From Deltaproteobacteria bacterium (GTDB lineage: Bacteria; Desulfobacterota; Desulfobulbia; Desulfobulbales; Desulfocapsaceae): DNA of 59,497 bases. The translations under genes and the position numbers were made by a program. The notes below the pieces were generated by a model. It was given only the letters and a program-made list of their open reading frames with translations. It had not been told where the DNA came from and did no database searches. Positions 33,451 to 43,962 of the stretch are shown here, piece by piece. The DNA is taken from the NCBI GenBank assembly GCA_002747825.1, contig PDQQ01000016.1, forward strand, positions 1-59,497, in the 5' to 3' direction. Position 1 is the stretch's first letter; every line of letters begins with the position of its first letter.

Positions 33451-34704
33451 ATGGAAGCAGTGAAAACTTTTGACCCGGAAATATTCTCGCTCATCAGGCA
33501 GGAAGAACGACGTCAGGCCGATAAGATTCGGATGATCGCCTCTGAAAATTACGTGTCTCAGGCTGTTCTTGACGCAACAGGTTCGGTGCTCACCAACAAA
33601 TACTCCGAGGGCTATGCCGGGAAACGCTACTACGAAGGTCAACAGCTGATCGACCAGATCGAGCAGCTGGCCATCGAGCGGGCCTCTTCTCTCTTTGGTG
33701 CAGATCATGTGAACGTACAGTCCTACTCAGGGTCTCCTGCGAATCTGGCCACCTATCTGGCCTTTCTACAGCCCGGAGACAGTATACTGGGAATGGCCCT
33801 GCCCCATGGCGGACACCTCACCCACGGGGCCAGGGTCAGTATCTCGGGTAAATTTTTTGACGCGCAATCCTATGAGCTGGACCCAGAAACAGCCCGACTG
33901 AACTACGATAAGATCCGGGAAAAAGCGCTGGAGGTCAGACCCAAGATTCTCATTGCCGGACATTCCGCCTACCCAAGAATTCCGGACTTCCAGAAATTTC
34001 GCGAAATAGCCGATGAGGTCGGCGCAATCTTCATGGTCGACATGGCCCATTTTGCCGGTCTTGTTGCAGGGGGAGCCCACCCTTCACCTGTCCCCTATGC
34101 CGATGTCGTTACCACCACTACGCATAAAACACTGCGTGGGCCGAGGGGCGCTATGATCCTCTGCAAGACCGAACACGCTGCCGCCATCGACAAAGCGGTA
34201 TTTCCAGGCATCCAGGGTGGCCCGCATGACCATACCACAGCGGCCATAGCCGTGGCCCTCAAAGAGGCCTCGACACCCGCGTTCAGGGACTATGCCGCCC
34301 AGGTGATAAAAAATGCAGCGGTCCTCGCAGAAGAGTTGCTGAAAAGGGATTTTCAGCTGATAACAGGGGGCACGGATAATCACCTGCTTCTCATCGACAT
34401 TACCAGCAAGGGCCTCTCCGGCAAAGAAGCAGCAAAGGCATTGGATACGGCGGGTATCGTCGTAAACTGTAATGCAATACCCTACGATACAAGAAAACCA
34501 GTCGATCCAAGTGGAATCCGCCTGGGTACAGCAGCCCTGACGTCTCGAGGCTTTAAGGAAGAACAGATGGTATTGGTCGGCCAGCTAATAGACCGGGTGG
34601 TCTCCAGAGCCGATGACGGGCAATTTCTTGAAAAAACGGCAACGGAGGTCGCTGAGCTGTGTAAGGGCTTTCCTGCTCCTGGTCTGGAAAATTCAGGCTG
34701 TTAA
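33451..34704 (+). CDS. glyA: Serine hydroxymethyltransferase GlyA
   Basis: A 417-residue PLP enzyme that interconverts serine and glycine with transfer of C1 to tetrahydrofolate. Family marks: RMIASENYVSQAVLDATGS, YAGKRYYEG, ANLATYLAFLQPGD, and the PLP lysine in VTTTTHKTLRGPRGA. Length and all motifs are typical. AAGGAG stands 5 nt before the ATG. It is monocistronic and followed by a strong hairpin. thyA, which consumes the same folate pool, lies 1.5 kb downstream on the other strand. Confidence 0.97.
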   Translation: MEAVKTFDPEIFSLIRQEERRQADKIRMIASENYVSQAVLDATGSVLTNKYSEGYAGKRYYEGQQLIDQIEQLAIERASSLFGADHVNVQSYSGSPANLATYLAFLQPGDSILGMALPHGGHLTHGARVSISGKFFDAQSYELDPETARLNYDKIREKALEVRPKILIAGHSAYPRIPDFQKFREIADEVGAIFMVDMAHFAGLVAGGAHPSPVPYADVVTTTTHKTLRGPRGAMILCKTEHAAAIDKAVFPGIQGGPHDHTTAAIAVALKEASTPAFRDYAAQVIKNAAVLAEELLKRDFQLITGGTDNHLLLIDITSKGLSGKEAAKALDTAGIVVNCNAIPYDTRKPVDPSGIRLGTAALTSRGFKEEQMVLVGQLIDRVVSRADDGQFLEKTATEVAELCKGFPAPGLENSGC

Positions 34705-34827
34705 TATTCACCCCAAAAGCCAAATACAGCCAGTAAACATACTCGCTCAATGGTTGAGAAAGGCTTGCTTGTCCAAGCTTTTCCAACTTATCACCCGCCT
34801 TGGCTACAATACACATTTCTATAAGAA

Positions 34828-34863
34828 AAGGGGTGTTTCGAAAAAACTTTCGAAACACCCCTT
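34828..34863 (-). terminator. Strong 16-bp terminator between glyA and the OMP gene
   Basis: AAGGGGTGTTTCGAAA (34828-34843) and its exact complement (34848-34863) enclose an AAAC loop. On the minus strand the stem ends CCCCTTTTCTT, so it mainly ends the outer-membrane protein transcript (stop at 34898); it may also stop glyA from the other side. Confidence 0.8.
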
Positions 34864-34897
34864 GATCTTCCAGATTCCTTTTTAGAAAATCTTCAAA

Positions 34898-36109
34898 CTA
34901 GAATCTAAAACGAACGCCAAGCCCGAATCGGCCATAATCAACCAGAGAATCCATCTCGTCAAAGGCTGAGCGTATCTCAAAGAACAGCGACGCATTAAAG
35001 GATTCAGGTTCGCCAAAGAACCTCGCCCCCATGCCGCCTACAAAATCCAGCTGGCTGTTCTCCGCCTCGATATCATCATCACCATCGGTCAGCCAGGCAC
35101 CAAGGCCGAGATTCAGGAAATAGCGTCGGCCAAACTTGTACTCGGCAAGCAGATCGGCGAGAAATGCCGACTCACCATCGATCCCTTCCACCTGGGGTGC
35201 TCCCCCCAACAGGCCAAGCAGAGAAAACTGCTCTGTAAAGCGGTATTCCACGCCCAACCGGCCGAAGAGATAGTGGGCAGGGTCAAACTGTCGATAGTAG
35301 CCCAGATCTGCCAAAAAGCGTACCCGCTTCAGACCTGTTACACTCTGAGCACACTCGCCCGGCTCTGAGCTGAGCCCCTTATCGTCTGTTACGACAACCT
35401 GAAGGGTACTGGTACCACAGGGCAGACTCACCTCTGTGACCAGAGAATCGCTAACCTGTTTCTCTCCAACAACCTGTCCGGCCTGATCAACAAAAGTAAC
35501 CTGCAGACCTTGAATTTTGCCTTCAGGATCACTTGACCCGCTGGCATCAACGGTGACCTTCTCACCACAAAAAGCTCGATCTGGAGTGACAGTCATCGCA
35601 CACTTCGGAGGCTGGTTAACAGGCGCCGGAGGCGTGGCGACAGCAGGCATTGGACGACTGCCGACATAGGCAATATTTCCACATCCCAATGGTACGGCGA
35701 AGGAATGGAGAGAACCATCACTTTCTATGTCAAAGGCAAAACCCGGAAAGGGTGTATCATTAACCCAGGTTACATCCTTGGCAACACGAACAGTGCCCTT
35801 GCCTTTCTTTTTAAAGAGCATCCACTCAAACCAGGAGTCTTTCTCAAAATCAACAAGCCGAACCTCCGTGGTCTGAATCTGCTCAATGAATGGCTGATAC
35901 AGTTCATGCCGCCCAGCCTTGTCGAAACCAACCATCACATCGGCCTTCTTCTCCTGAACCATAGACCGCAGTGATTCAACGGTTGTCAAGGCCGGGGTAT
36001 GAAAAGGACTCCGCCCAATTTCTCTGAGCTTCGTCGAGGCACCGGCAAGATCAAAAGTAATAAGGCATGCAAAAAACACGGGTACAATAATTTTTATCAT
36101 TGCTTTCAA
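34898..36109 (-). CDS. Exported beta-barrel protein with Ig/PKD-like domain
   Basis: An approximately 403-residue exported protein. The signal peptide is MIKIIVPVFFACLITFDLAGAS. A N-terminal domain of unknown type is followed by an Ig/PKD-like domain (CAMTVTPDRAFCGEKVTVDASGSSDPEG) and a C-terminal eight-strand-type barrel ending in RFRF. The best start is a TTG at 36109 with AAGGGGG 7 nt upstream; the ATG at 36100 is the alternative. It is probably an OmpA-like or OprF-like structural protein; no peptidoglycan-binding OmpA motif is seen. Confidence 0.75.
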   Translation of the reverse strand: MKAMIKIIVPVFFACLITFDLAGASTKLREIGRSPFHTPALTTVESLRSMVQEKKADVMVGFDKAGRHELYQPFIEQIQTTEVRLVDFEKDSWFEWMLFKKKGKGTVRVAKDVTWVNDTPFPGFAFDIESDGSLHSFAVPLGCGNIAYVGSRPMPAVATPPAPVNQPPKCAMTVTPDRAFCGEKVTVDASGSSDPEGKIQGLQVTFVDQAGQVVGEKQVSDSLVTEVSLPCGTSTLQVVVTDDKGLSSEPGECAQSVTGLKRVRFLADLGYYRQFDPAHYLFGRLGVEYRFTEQFSLLGLLGGAPQVEGIDGESAFLADLLAEYKFGRRYFLNLGLGAWLTDGDDDIEAENSQLDFVGGMGARFFGEPESFNASLFFEIRSAFDEMDSLVDYGRFGLGVRFRF

Positions 36110-36256
36110 GGTAGCACCCCCTTTCTCTATTATTTTAAACCAACAAAAGTAAATACAACGTAAACAGACCGTCGGAAACAACAATCATGGGATGTATTAT
36201 ACAAGATTTTTCCCGATTTCACCAGCAAATTATTGGCAAAAGGTTGGCGCAGCCGA

Positions 36257-37108
36257 TCATACGCTAAAGGCATACCTGATTGCCGGATGATGCCTGTAGC
36301 CTATCAGCTCAAAATCATCGGGAGTAACCCAGGTCTCAAGGTCGGTAAGCGTTTTAATGTCCGGATTGATCGCAAGTCTTGGCTGCTCGTAGGGCTCCCG
36401 TTTGAGTTGTACATCACGAAGCATCTCCAGCTGATCTTCATAGATATGGACGTTAATAATTTTATGATAGGCAATCCCAGGTTTAAGCCCAGTGATCTGG
36501 GCCATAACCATAAGTAACCAGCCAACCTGTACCTGATTAAAGCCGTGGCCAAGAGGCAGATCATCTGAGCGCTGATACGAAGTCAGGTAAAGAAAATCCC
36601 CAACGATACTGAATGTATGGGTATGCATGCAGGGGTTAAGACAGGCCCGATCCCGCTCTCCTGGATTCATAAAGGTCATAACTTCACAACGATTATCGAT
36701 ACCCTGGCGAAGGTCGTTGTAGATATTGAGCAGTTGATCCACACGCTGGTTTTCCGGATTTCTCCAGTCCCTTCCCTGGGCACCGTAACACCTGCCCATA
36801 TCATCTTCACCTTTGCGAAAAGGATTTGCCAGCCAGTCAGGATTTTCATTGGCATTTGCATTCCAGGTATTACAGCCAATTGCCCTGAAATCGGCGGCAC
36901 TTGTATAACCGCGCAGATACCCCAGCATCTCGGCTATAGCCGCCTTCCAGAACACTTTCTTGGTTGTCAGAACAGGCAGCACTCCTCCACGTACGTCGTA
37001 CTCAAGATCGGCGTTGATCAGAGTGAGACATCGCTTGCCGGTCCTCTTGTTCTCAATCCACTGGCCTTCGGAAATAACCCTTTGACATAAATCAAGATAT
37101 TGTTTCAT
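36257..37108 (-). CDS. thyA: Thymidylate synthase ThyA
   Basis: A 283-residue enzyme making dTMP from dUMP with methylene-tetrahydrofolate. The catalytic cysteine is in [13 protein letters not shown], a variant of the usual Lx[18 protein letters not shown] is the dUMP-binding region and is intact. The start at 37108 gives the usual short N-terminus. It is separate from neighbouring genes. No folA is adjacent. Confidence 0.95.
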   Translation of the reverse strand: MKQYLDLCQRVISEGQWIENKRTGKRCLTLINADLEYDVRGGVLPVLTTKKVFWKAAIAEMLGYLRGYTSAADFRAIGCNTWNANANENPDWLANPFRKGEDDMGRCYGAQGRDWRNPENQRVDQLLNIYNDLRQGIDNRCEVMTFMNPGERDRACLNPCMHTHTFSIVGDFLYLTSYQRSDDLPLGHGFNQVQVGWLLMVMAQITGLKPGIAYHKIINVHIYEDQLEMLRDVQLKREPYEQPRLAINPDIKTLTDLETWVTPDDFELIGYRHHPAIRYAFSV

Positions 37109-37258
37109 GGCAACCGTTTAGAGAAATGTATCGTAAATCAGCCTCCCCGGGAAGGGAACATCGCCCGCACCAAGCAAGCCCCCAGGCAATATACCCTACA
37201 ATGCCCAGAAACGCAGTCAATCGAACATGCAGATCGTCAAAACAGATCGGGAGGAGAT

Positions 37259-39559
37259 CTAAACAGTCTTCTTTGGCAGGGTAATAATAAACTTGGCTCC
37301 ACCCAATTCGCTACTGTCTTCAACGCTGATTGAACCCAGATGGTTTTCCAGAACATTGCTGACGAAATTGAGCCCCAAACCAAAACCGGCCTCAAGATGC
37401 TGGCCGGTTCCCCGTTGAAATTTCTCGAAAATTTTTGTTGTATCCTCCTGAGCAACCCCGGAGCCGCTGTCTTCAACGAGTATCAGGACCTGTTTCTCCT
37501 GCTCTTTTACCCGCACGACAACCGTCCCTCCGGCAGGGCTGAATTTTATCGCATTATCCATCACATTCAAAATAACCTGCACCAGAAGAGACTCATCCCC
37601 GAGCAGCGGACTCACCTTCCGGGGAAGATCATAGACAATATCGATATTCTTCTTAGCCGCGGCGTGCATAACCCCTGTGGCGGCGTCATGCACCACCGAA
37701 AGCAGATCAAACGGATACTTGCGAATCACATATTTACCGCTTTCCATACGGGCAATATTAAGAAAATCCTCAATCATCTTGGCCAGACGATTTGACTGGT
37801 CAAATATTGCAGTTGCAAACGTCTTTTCCGAGCCCTCGAGGGACTCGGTAAGCATCTCGGAAAAACCCATTATTGTTGTCAAAGGCAGCTTCAATTCGTG
37901 AGAGACAACATTCATAATCTCGCCTTTTAATCTTTCAAGCTCCCGAATCTCGGTAACATCGGTTAAACTCGCCAAAACACCTTCGAAGCCATGCAGATCG
38001 TCCACGACACGATGCACCACGACACGATGGTAGCATTTTTTTCCGCTCTCTGCCGTGAAAATATCAACAGTTTGATCTTTTTCAAGCAATACAGGCATCG
38101 CCAGAATCTTGGAAGAGGTCGTATCATCGGCAACATATTTCTCGTTAACAAACCGGTAAAACGCCTCAAGGCTGGGCAGCTCCTTTCCCGGGGCGAGACA
38201 ATCTCTCCACAGCCTTGTAAAACGGCTGTTGACCAAAACCACCGTTCCCTGGTCCTTTTGCCAAAGGATAAGAGGAGGCGTCTCTTTACTCAATAAATGA
38301 TTTATAAAATTCTCTTGCAAGCTGAGGGTCTGAATACCGGAATGCAGATGGGATAAATGCCGGTCAAAGCCTTCGAGCAGCCGAGGAGGTTTTTGTTTTT
38401 TTCGCACCGAGGCAAAAGAGGCAGGAGGGGCCTTGAACACGGTATTTACACTTTTCACAAGCTGTAGATCAAGCACCTTCAACTGCCGTATCAGCTCAAT
38501 GGTATTACTGAACCACCAGAAGATAAGATGAAAAGAGTAGGCAAGAGCCAGAACAAAAATCGGCAAAAAAGGGCTGATAAAGACGTTCGAAGAAAACAGG
38601 ATTGTCGAGAAAACAGCGATACAGGAGGCTGTGACAATATTTACCAGAAGATTATAGGCCTCAGCGACCCTATACCAGACCAGCAGGGGCAGAATAAGGC
38701 AGAGAGCACCCAGCCCCCAGGCTATCTGCGGGAAGGGGCGAATATGCTGATTTTCGAGGATATTGTTGAGAATAGTTGCCTGAATTTCCACCCCGGGAAC
38801 AGGGTAGTCTCTGCTGAATGGACTGATATGCACATCCCCGAGAGCCACAGCCTTCGAACCGACAAAGACATAGCGGTCCTTAAAAAAATCAGGCGGGTAT
38901 TCACCGTTTAAGACATCGTCATAGGATAGATAGAGAAAGGAAAACTCCGGACCATAAAAATTGATATATCTGTTTGTGGCCTCCGGAACCTCTTCCTGTT
39001 GTCCTTGCCCCGCCAAATACATCGCCAGGGAGAACGCCGGCAGATCATATCTTTGATACGGAACACGCCGGACGATACCATCCGCCCCAAGCAGGGTCTC
39101 AATATGGCCGAGCGTAACAACCTCCTGGAAGGATACGGCCGGCCGGATAACGTTTTTCTGGTAATCTCTGGCAACGGCCATAACGACCGGAGGCCCCTTC
39201 TTGATCGCCTCGACAAACAGCCCGTCATCCGGCGTGGGATAGGCAAACAAAACGTCAAAACCGACGACCTTGGCATATCTGAGCTGATGCAGAAGAGCTG
39301 CATGGATTCTCCGCTGAAAGGGCATCGGCCCATGTTTTCGCAGAGAGGCCTCATCAATACCGACAATGACAATCGACTGGCTGGTTTCCCGGGCACCTCG
39401 AACCTTAAAGAGGATATTCAGCCCCAGGTCTGATAACCAGGGGTAAAAGCCGGTCTGCGAAAAAAGCAGACAGACAAGCACAGTCAATACAACACACAGT
39501 AACCGCTGATAAACGGCTTGAATAGTCAATTTCCTTCCCAAATGCAGTGGATACGACAC
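37259..39559 (-). CDS. CHASE2-domain sensor histidine kinase
   Basis: A 766-residue membrane kinase. One N-terminal helix, an extracytoplasmic CHASE2 domain (about residues 40-300) and three closing helices (LGALCLILPLLVWY and following) precede a PAS-like stretch, a HisKA domain (NVVSHELKLPLTTIMGF, His near residue 550) and an HATPase domain with N, G1 (DSGSGVA) and G2 (GFGLGL) boxes. The first in-frame start is GTG at 39559; the ribosome site is unclear. It ends the operon of a response regulator and a LysM-FecR protein and is their likely partner. CHASE2 and FecR proteins often occur together. Confidence 0.92.
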   Translation of the reverse strand: MSYPLHLGRKLTIQAVYQRLLCVVLTVLVCLLFSQTGFYPWLSDLGLNILFKVRGARETSQSIVIVGIDEASLRKHGPMPFQRRIHAALLHQLRYAKVVGFDVLFAYPTPDDGLFVEAIKKGPPVVMAVARDYQKNVIRPAVSFQEVVTLGHIETLLGADGIVRRVPYQRYDLPAFSLAMYLAGQGQQEEVPEATNRYINFYGPEFSFLYLSYDDVLNGEYPPDFFKDRYVFVGSKAVALGDVHISPFSRDYPVPGVEIQATILNNILENQHIRPFPQIAWGLGALCLILPLLVWYRVAEAYNLLVNIVTASCIAVFSTILFSSNVFISPFLPIFVLALAYSFHLIFWWFSNTIELIRQLKVLDLQLVKSVNTVFKAPPASFASVRKKQKPPRLLEGFDRHLSHLHSGIQTLSLQENFINHLLSKETPPLILWQKDQGTVVLVNSRFTRLWRDCLAPGKELPSLEAFYRFVNEKYVADDTTSSKILAMPVLLEKDQTVDIFTAESGKKCYHRVVVHRVVDDLHGFEGVLASLTDVTEIRELERLKGEIMNVVSHELKLPLTTIMGFSEMLTESLEGSEKTFATAIFDQSNRLAKMIEDFLNIARMESGKYVIRKYPFDLLSVVHDAATGVMHAAAKKNIDIVYDLPRKVSPLLGDESLLVQVILNVMDNAIKFSPAGGTVVVRVKEQEKQVLILVEDSGSGVAQEDTTKIFEKFQRGTGQHLEAGFGLGLNFVSNVLENHLGSISVEDSSELGGAKFIITLPKKTV

Positions 39560-39630
39560 ACTCAGACAGCCATTGGCGACCTCCGATCAACCCCCAAAAG
39601 CCGTTCAAGCGCGCCGACAAAAACCGGTAG

Positions 39631-41304
39631 TTATAAAAGAAAAAAGCTCAAAAAGACGCCAAGTATAGCTGCATCCATCAAACCAAAACCGGGCTGCTTG
39701 ACATCAAACACCTGCGTCGGAGTCCATGGCGTGGCCATACCATCTTCGGCGACACCCCTCATATGAAAGTAATAGGTTCCAGGCTCAATATACTTCCGGG
39801 AAGCAAACTCGGTTGTATCAAGGTCTGACTCAGACAGGAAAATGTCGGTAAAACTGTTATTTCTACTAATTTCAATGTCATAGGTAAAACCTTTGCCCAT
39901 ATCGGCCCATTGAAAATGCAGCCCGTCGTCGCTGGAACCAACATCGGTCGAGACATCGGCCTCTGCCTGTATCCGCCATCTATCCACAGCGGAATAACGG
40001 GACCTAAAGCCATCTTCGGCAACAGCCTGCACACGAAAGCGATACGAACCAGGTTCAAGGTTGGTAAAGGCGAACTCATTGGCTGTAATATCCCGCTCTT
40101 CAAGGATATCGGCAAAATTCTCGTCCGCTGCCAGCTGAAAATGATAGGCCTTCGCCTGTTCATTTCTTAACCAGCCCACCTTAACGGTGTCGTTGAAGAG
40201 AATCTTCCCCTCCCGCGAGACTAAAAGGGTCGGGGGTAAAAATGTCGTCCTTACAGCAAAAAGTGCCGGAGACGAAGGAGCGCTTTCGTAGTTTCGGTCA
40301 TCAATTGCGGTTAGATGAGCATAATACTGACCATCGGCAAGAGACAACAACGAAAAATCCTCTCCTGATGCGGCAACGCGTTCAAGAACAAGGTCGTTTC
40401 CGGCCTTATCTCTGCTCACGAGCAAACGAAATGTCTTTATTGCCGGATCGGCCGGTGCTGGAATAACTATCGGAAGTTCTCCGTATATCTCTGCAAGCTG
40501 CAAAGGCGCTGGGGCCTCAGGCAGAGAGTCAACGGTAATTTCCCCTCCACCTGTAACGACCTTTACGCACTGCCCCTCTTTCACTTCAGCGTGAAATTTT
40601 CCACCGCTGACCGAAACAAGGCCTTTGAGCGTCTCGACGGTGTTCTCATCAGAATCAGGCGCCTTGAGTCGATAGGTCGTCCCACGTACACCGGTAACAG
40701 AGACAGGAGTACGGGTGGTAAAGGTTTCATTTATCTCCAGTTGCTCTTTTACCGTATGGGTGACCCTGCCCTTCTCGAGAAAGAATTCCGCCTTGAAACT
40801 CTCGTCAACCAGGCGCACCATGTAGGTTACAGTAAACTTAGAATCGCCGGAAATTCTGGTGTATTTATGGTCGGGGAAAATCAAGTAGGCATATCCCCCA
40901 TCCTCGGTAACCATTGTCTGACCTGGAAAGATGGCGTCCCCCTTGGCCACCTTGACCAACCGATTCATTCGATCAACAAGAAAAACGCCACCAGAAACCG
41001 ATGCCACTTTGGCGGAGAGAACTTCTGCCCGCAGAAGCTCCAGGGGGATATGCAAAACATCGTTGGCAAAGATCGTATACGGTGGCTGCAGACCGTTTAT
41101 TCTGGCGATCTCCTTCCAGTGATATTCTGAAGTACAAAATCTCCTGGTCAATTGGATCAGATTCGTCCCCTTTTGAACCGTAATGGGCACCAGATGTTCT
41201 GCCAGGGCAGAGGAACCCACTAACAATGAGATGATAAACGTAAAAACAGTACAGAAAATATAACGTCTGGCCTTTGTCACCAGTATCCTTTTAGCATTTT
41301 GCAT
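39631..41304 (-). CDS. LysM-FecR-fibronectin-like exported protein
   Basis: A 557-residue exported protein. A signal peptide (YIFCTVFTFIISLLVGSSALA) is followed by a LysM-like domain (VQKGTNLIQLTRRF), a FecR domain (about residues 95-260, including TPVSVTGVRGTTYRL) and two or three fibronectin type III-like repeats (FTNLEPGSYRFRVQAVAEDG and YIEPGTYYFHMRGVAEDG). The C-terminus has a short hydrophobic helix, perhaps a second anchor. It lies between the response regulator (48 nt gap) and the CHASE2 kinase (71 nt gap). It probably binds peptidoglycan and passes a periplasmic signal to the kinase. Confidence 0.88.
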   Translation of the reverse strand: MQNAKRILVTKARRYIFCTVFTFIISLLVGSSALAEHLVPITVQKGTNLIQLTRRFCTSEYHWKEIARINGLQPPYTIFANDVLHIPLELLRAEVLSAKVASVSGGVFLVDRMNRLVKVAKGDAIFPGQTMVTEDGGYAYLIFPDHKYTRISGDSKFTVTYMVRLVDESFKAEFFLEKGRVTHTVKEQLEINETFTTRTPVSVTGVRGTTYRLKAPDSDENTVETLKGLVSVSGGKFHAEVKEGQCVKVVTGGGEITVDSLPEAPAPLQLAEIYGELPIVIPAPADPAIKTFRLLVSRDKAGNDLVLERVAASGEDFSLLSLADGQYYAHLTAIDDRNYESAPSSPALFAVRTTFLPPTLLVSREGKILFNDTVKVGWLRNEQAKAYHFQLAADENFADILEERDITANEFAFTNLEPGSYRFRVQAVAEDGFRSRYSAVDRWRIQAEADVSTDVGSSDDGLHFQWADMGKGFTYDIEISRNNSFTDIFLSESDLDTTEFASRKYIEPGTYYFHMRGVAEDGMATPWTPTQVFDVKQPGFGLMDAAILGVFLSFFLL

Positions 41305-41352
41305 TATCACAGCACTCCCAGCGTATCTCCTCAAACAAACTGCATAAAAAAA

Positions 41353-42066
41353 TCAACACTCCAAAAGCTTATAACCGACCCCGGCAACTGTCTCTATCTT
41401 TACAGTATCCAAAGACATTTTCGCCATTTTTCTTCTCATATTGGCAATATGCATAACAAGAGCCTTGGTTTCGATATCACCTTTATAGCCCAGGATTTCC
41501 TCTAACAGAGCCGTATGCTCTACCACTCTCGCCTTTCTCTGGGCAAGATAGTACAGCAAATCAAACTCCGTCTTGGTAAACGGGACAAAAGCACCATCAT
41601 CGTTTCTTATCTCCCGTGCAAGCGGATCTATCGTGATGGTTCCGATACGAATAACTGCCAATTCTTCAGCATCTGTCTGCAAATCCCTGCGGCGCAGAAG
41701 GGCCTTGACCCGGGCCAGTAATTCTTTGGGACTAAAGGGTTTGGTCATATAATCATCGGCACCAGTATCCAGGCCCGCGACCTTATCATCTACCGTTCTG
41801 TTATCGGTCAACATAATTGCAGGGGTCCTGATCCCGTTTTTACGGATCTGAGAAAGAGCTGTCAAGCCATCGAGATACGGCATAACCACATCTAAGATAA
41901 CGATATCCGGTTGCATTTCCTGAGTTCGCGCCATGACATCTCTACCACTGTACTCAACCCAGACAGAGGCGCCATTCTGTTCAAAGAAACTTCGCAACAA
42001 TTCTGCAATGCCGGCATCATCCTCTGCCACAAGAATTGAGATACCATCAAGCTCTCGTGTCTGCAT
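41353..42066 (-). CDS. OmpR-type response regulator
   Basis: A 237-residue two-domain regulator. The receiver has DD near the N-terminus (VAEDDAG), the phospho-Asp in VILDVVMPYLDG and Lys in YMTKPFSPKE. A winged-helix output domain (FTKTEFDLLYYLAQRKARVVEHTALLEEIL) follows. It heads the operon with the LysM-FecR protein and the CHASE2 kinase, which should phosphorylate it. AGGG stands 4 nt before the ATG. Confidence 0.95.
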   Translation of the reverse strand: MQTRELDGISILVAEDDAGIAELLRSFFEQNGASVWVEYSGRDVMARTQEMQPDIVILDVVMPYLDGLTALSQIRKNGIRTPAIMLTDNRTVDDKVAGLDTGADDYMTKPFSPKELLARVKALLRRRDLQTDAEELAVIRIGTITIDPLAREIRNDDGAFVPFTKTEFDLLYYLAQRKARVVEHTALLEEILGYKGDIETKALVMHIANMRRKMAKMSLDTVKIETVAGVGYKLLEC

Positions 42067-42545
42067 ATTACCCTACATCAGTTTGTTCGTTTTTTTCCTG
42101 TCAAAGTTCCAAATGCCTGGCGAATAAAAACGGGCCCATCTTCGGCATTAAAGAACTCCTCTGTATCTACCTCAACCTAAACAAAACTCAAAGCAATGGC
42201 AACGCCAGACCAGTAACACTTACTAAATAATTACCCCCGATCCGCCGGAAAAACCTGAAAACAGCAGTCAAGACCTCAGGTGGTGATAGAACAGACATGA
42301 AAAGTCTTTCACTGTTCGTTTTAGACAACAAAGAGAAGCCGGAGAGATCCAGAAAGGTTCCAGGATAATACATTCATCGCCAACAATAACATGTTCGGTT
42401 ACAACCATTGATACAAGATCATCAGAGAAATACCTTTACAGAGGTGTAGCCCATTCCACTATTGCGCTGCATATGATTTTAGAGTATCTCAAATCCCTTG
42501 GAGTATTTTCCCCAAACCGATAACATCCGACGGACAAAAACAGAT
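42067..42545. other. Intergenic region, no gene seen
   Basis: A divergent promoter region of about 480 nt between the response regulator and the SbmA-like gene. I see no RNA gene, repeat or coding frame that can be supported. Confidence 0.5.
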
Positions 42546-43511
42546 ATGATAAAGGCATTTTACCACAGCAGAAAATGGTTCCTCTGGGCCTACGGCGGGG
42601 CCTTTTTTCTGGTCACGGCCCTCTTCTTACAGGTCGAACTGACCGTCAAGATTAACGAATGGTATGGCAGTTTCTACAATATTCTGCAAAAGGCAACGGA
42701 ACACAGCGTCGATGATTTCTGGCTGGAGATGCTACAATTTGCCAAAATCGCCTTTCCCTATGTCCTTATTGCCACAGTAACCTCGTATTTTACCAGGATA
42801 TACTCTTTCAAATGGCGGGAGGCAATCACCTTCTCCTATGTCTCTCACTGGCAAAAGGTCGACGAAGAGATTGAAGGCGCAAGCCAGCGTATCCAGGAAG
42901 ACATATATCGCTTTGCAAGAATAGTGGAAAGCCTCGGGCTTCAGGTAATCCGGGCGATAATGACGCTGATCGCCTTTCTGCCGATTCTCTGGGGACTGAG
43001 TTCGGGTGTCGACATCGCCTTTTTCAAGACCATACCGGGCTGTCTGGTATGGGTTGCCCTGGCAGTTTCCCTGGGCGGCCTCCTGATATCCTGGTTCGTC
43101 GGGATAAAACTGCCCGGTCTCGAATACAACAACCAAAAGGTCGAAGCGGCATTCCGCAAGGAACTGGTATACGCAGAAGACGACAAGGTAAACTACGGGC
43201 GGACAGAGACCATCGTCGAACTCTTCACCGGGCTGAAAATAAACTACAACCGCCTCTTTCTTCATTACGGATACTTCGACATCTGGGTCAACTTCTTTGA
43301 GCAGTTAATGATTATTGTGCCCTACCTTATCATGGGCCCTGGACTCTTCACCGGGGTTATAACCCTTGGTGTTCTTGTACAGGTCTCAAACGCCTTCAGC
43401 AAGGTTCGAGAATCTTTCTCTATATTTATCGCAAACTGGACGACAATAACCGAACTTCGTTCAATCCACAAACGTCTGAGAGAGTTTGAAATCAACATCA
43501 ACTATAGCTGA
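42546..43511 (+). CDS. SbmA/BacA-family peptide transporter
   Basis: A 321-residue membrane protein of the SbmA/BacA family, which imports peptides such as bleomycin-like and antimicrobial peptides by proton motive force. VKINEWYGSFYNILQ, EGASQRIQEDIYRFARIVESLGLQVIRAIMTLIAFLP and GIKLPGLEYNNQKVEAAFRKELVYAEDD match SbmA closely. It lacks the first roughly 85 residues of E. coli SbmA, a common variant. I chose the ATG at 42546; an upstream TTG at 42498 is possible. No ATPase domain is fused, unlike YddA. Confidence 0.88.
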   Translation: MIKAFYHSRKWFLWAYGGAFFLVTALFLQVELTVKINEWYGSFYNILQKATEHSVDDFWLEMLQFAKIAFPYVLIATVTSYFTRIYSFKWREAITFSYVSHWQKVDEEIEGASQRIQEDIYRFARIVESLGLQVIRAIMTLIAFLPILWGLSSGVDIAFFKTIPGCLVWVALAVSLGGLLISWFVGIKLPGLEYNNQKVEAAFRKELVYAEDDKVNYGRTETIVELFTGLKINYNRLFLHYGYFDIWVNFFEQLMIIVPYLIMGPGLFTGVITLGVLVQVSNAFSKVRESFSIFIANWTTITELRSIHKRLREFEININYS

Positions 43512-43599
43512 AAAAAACGCTCTCACCAGAACCAGGCCGACGACGATTTTTCGGCGTGTAGAGAAAAAAACGTACCGGTAGTTGGGAGAGAACGGAGTG

Positions 43600-43797
43600 C
43601 TACTCCTCGGGCTCAAAGCCGATACTGAGTATAGCTGCTCTCACTGCCTGACGATCCACGCCAGCATTTTTATAGGAGACATCCCCGCTCTCAAGATCTA
43701 CGACCACCTCTTCAACACCAGCAAGCCCTTCCAGGGCCTCCGTCACAGATTTTACACAATGCTGGCATTTCATACCGCTGACTTTTATTGTTTCCAT
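43600..43797 (-). CDS. CopZ-like HMA copper chaperone
   Basis: A 65-residue single-domain heavy-metal-associated protein. MKCQHC is the MxCxxC copper-binding motif after the first strand. GGAG stands 6 nt before the ATG at 43797. Its usual partner is a CPC-type copper ATPase, but none is adjacent; the nearest, at 19.9-22.2 kb, is more likely part of the iron locus. It lies alone between the SbmA-like gene and the TonB-like gene. Confidence 0.92.
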   Translation of the reverse strand: METIKVSGMKCQHCVKSVTEALEGLAGVEEVVVDLESGDVSYKNAGVDRQAVRAAILSIGFEPEE

Positions 43798-43962
43798 AGA
43801 GCTCTCCTGCAAGAAAAAAGATTCATCCGGGCTAACCTATATTGCCTGACCGGTACCGTTTCTCCCCGGATCTGGGGTTATTCTTTTTTGCCAGAATCGT
43901 TTTATGATCATTCAAAACGGTTTGCCACTGAAAAATTTTCCCTGACTTGTTGAAGATGTTCT

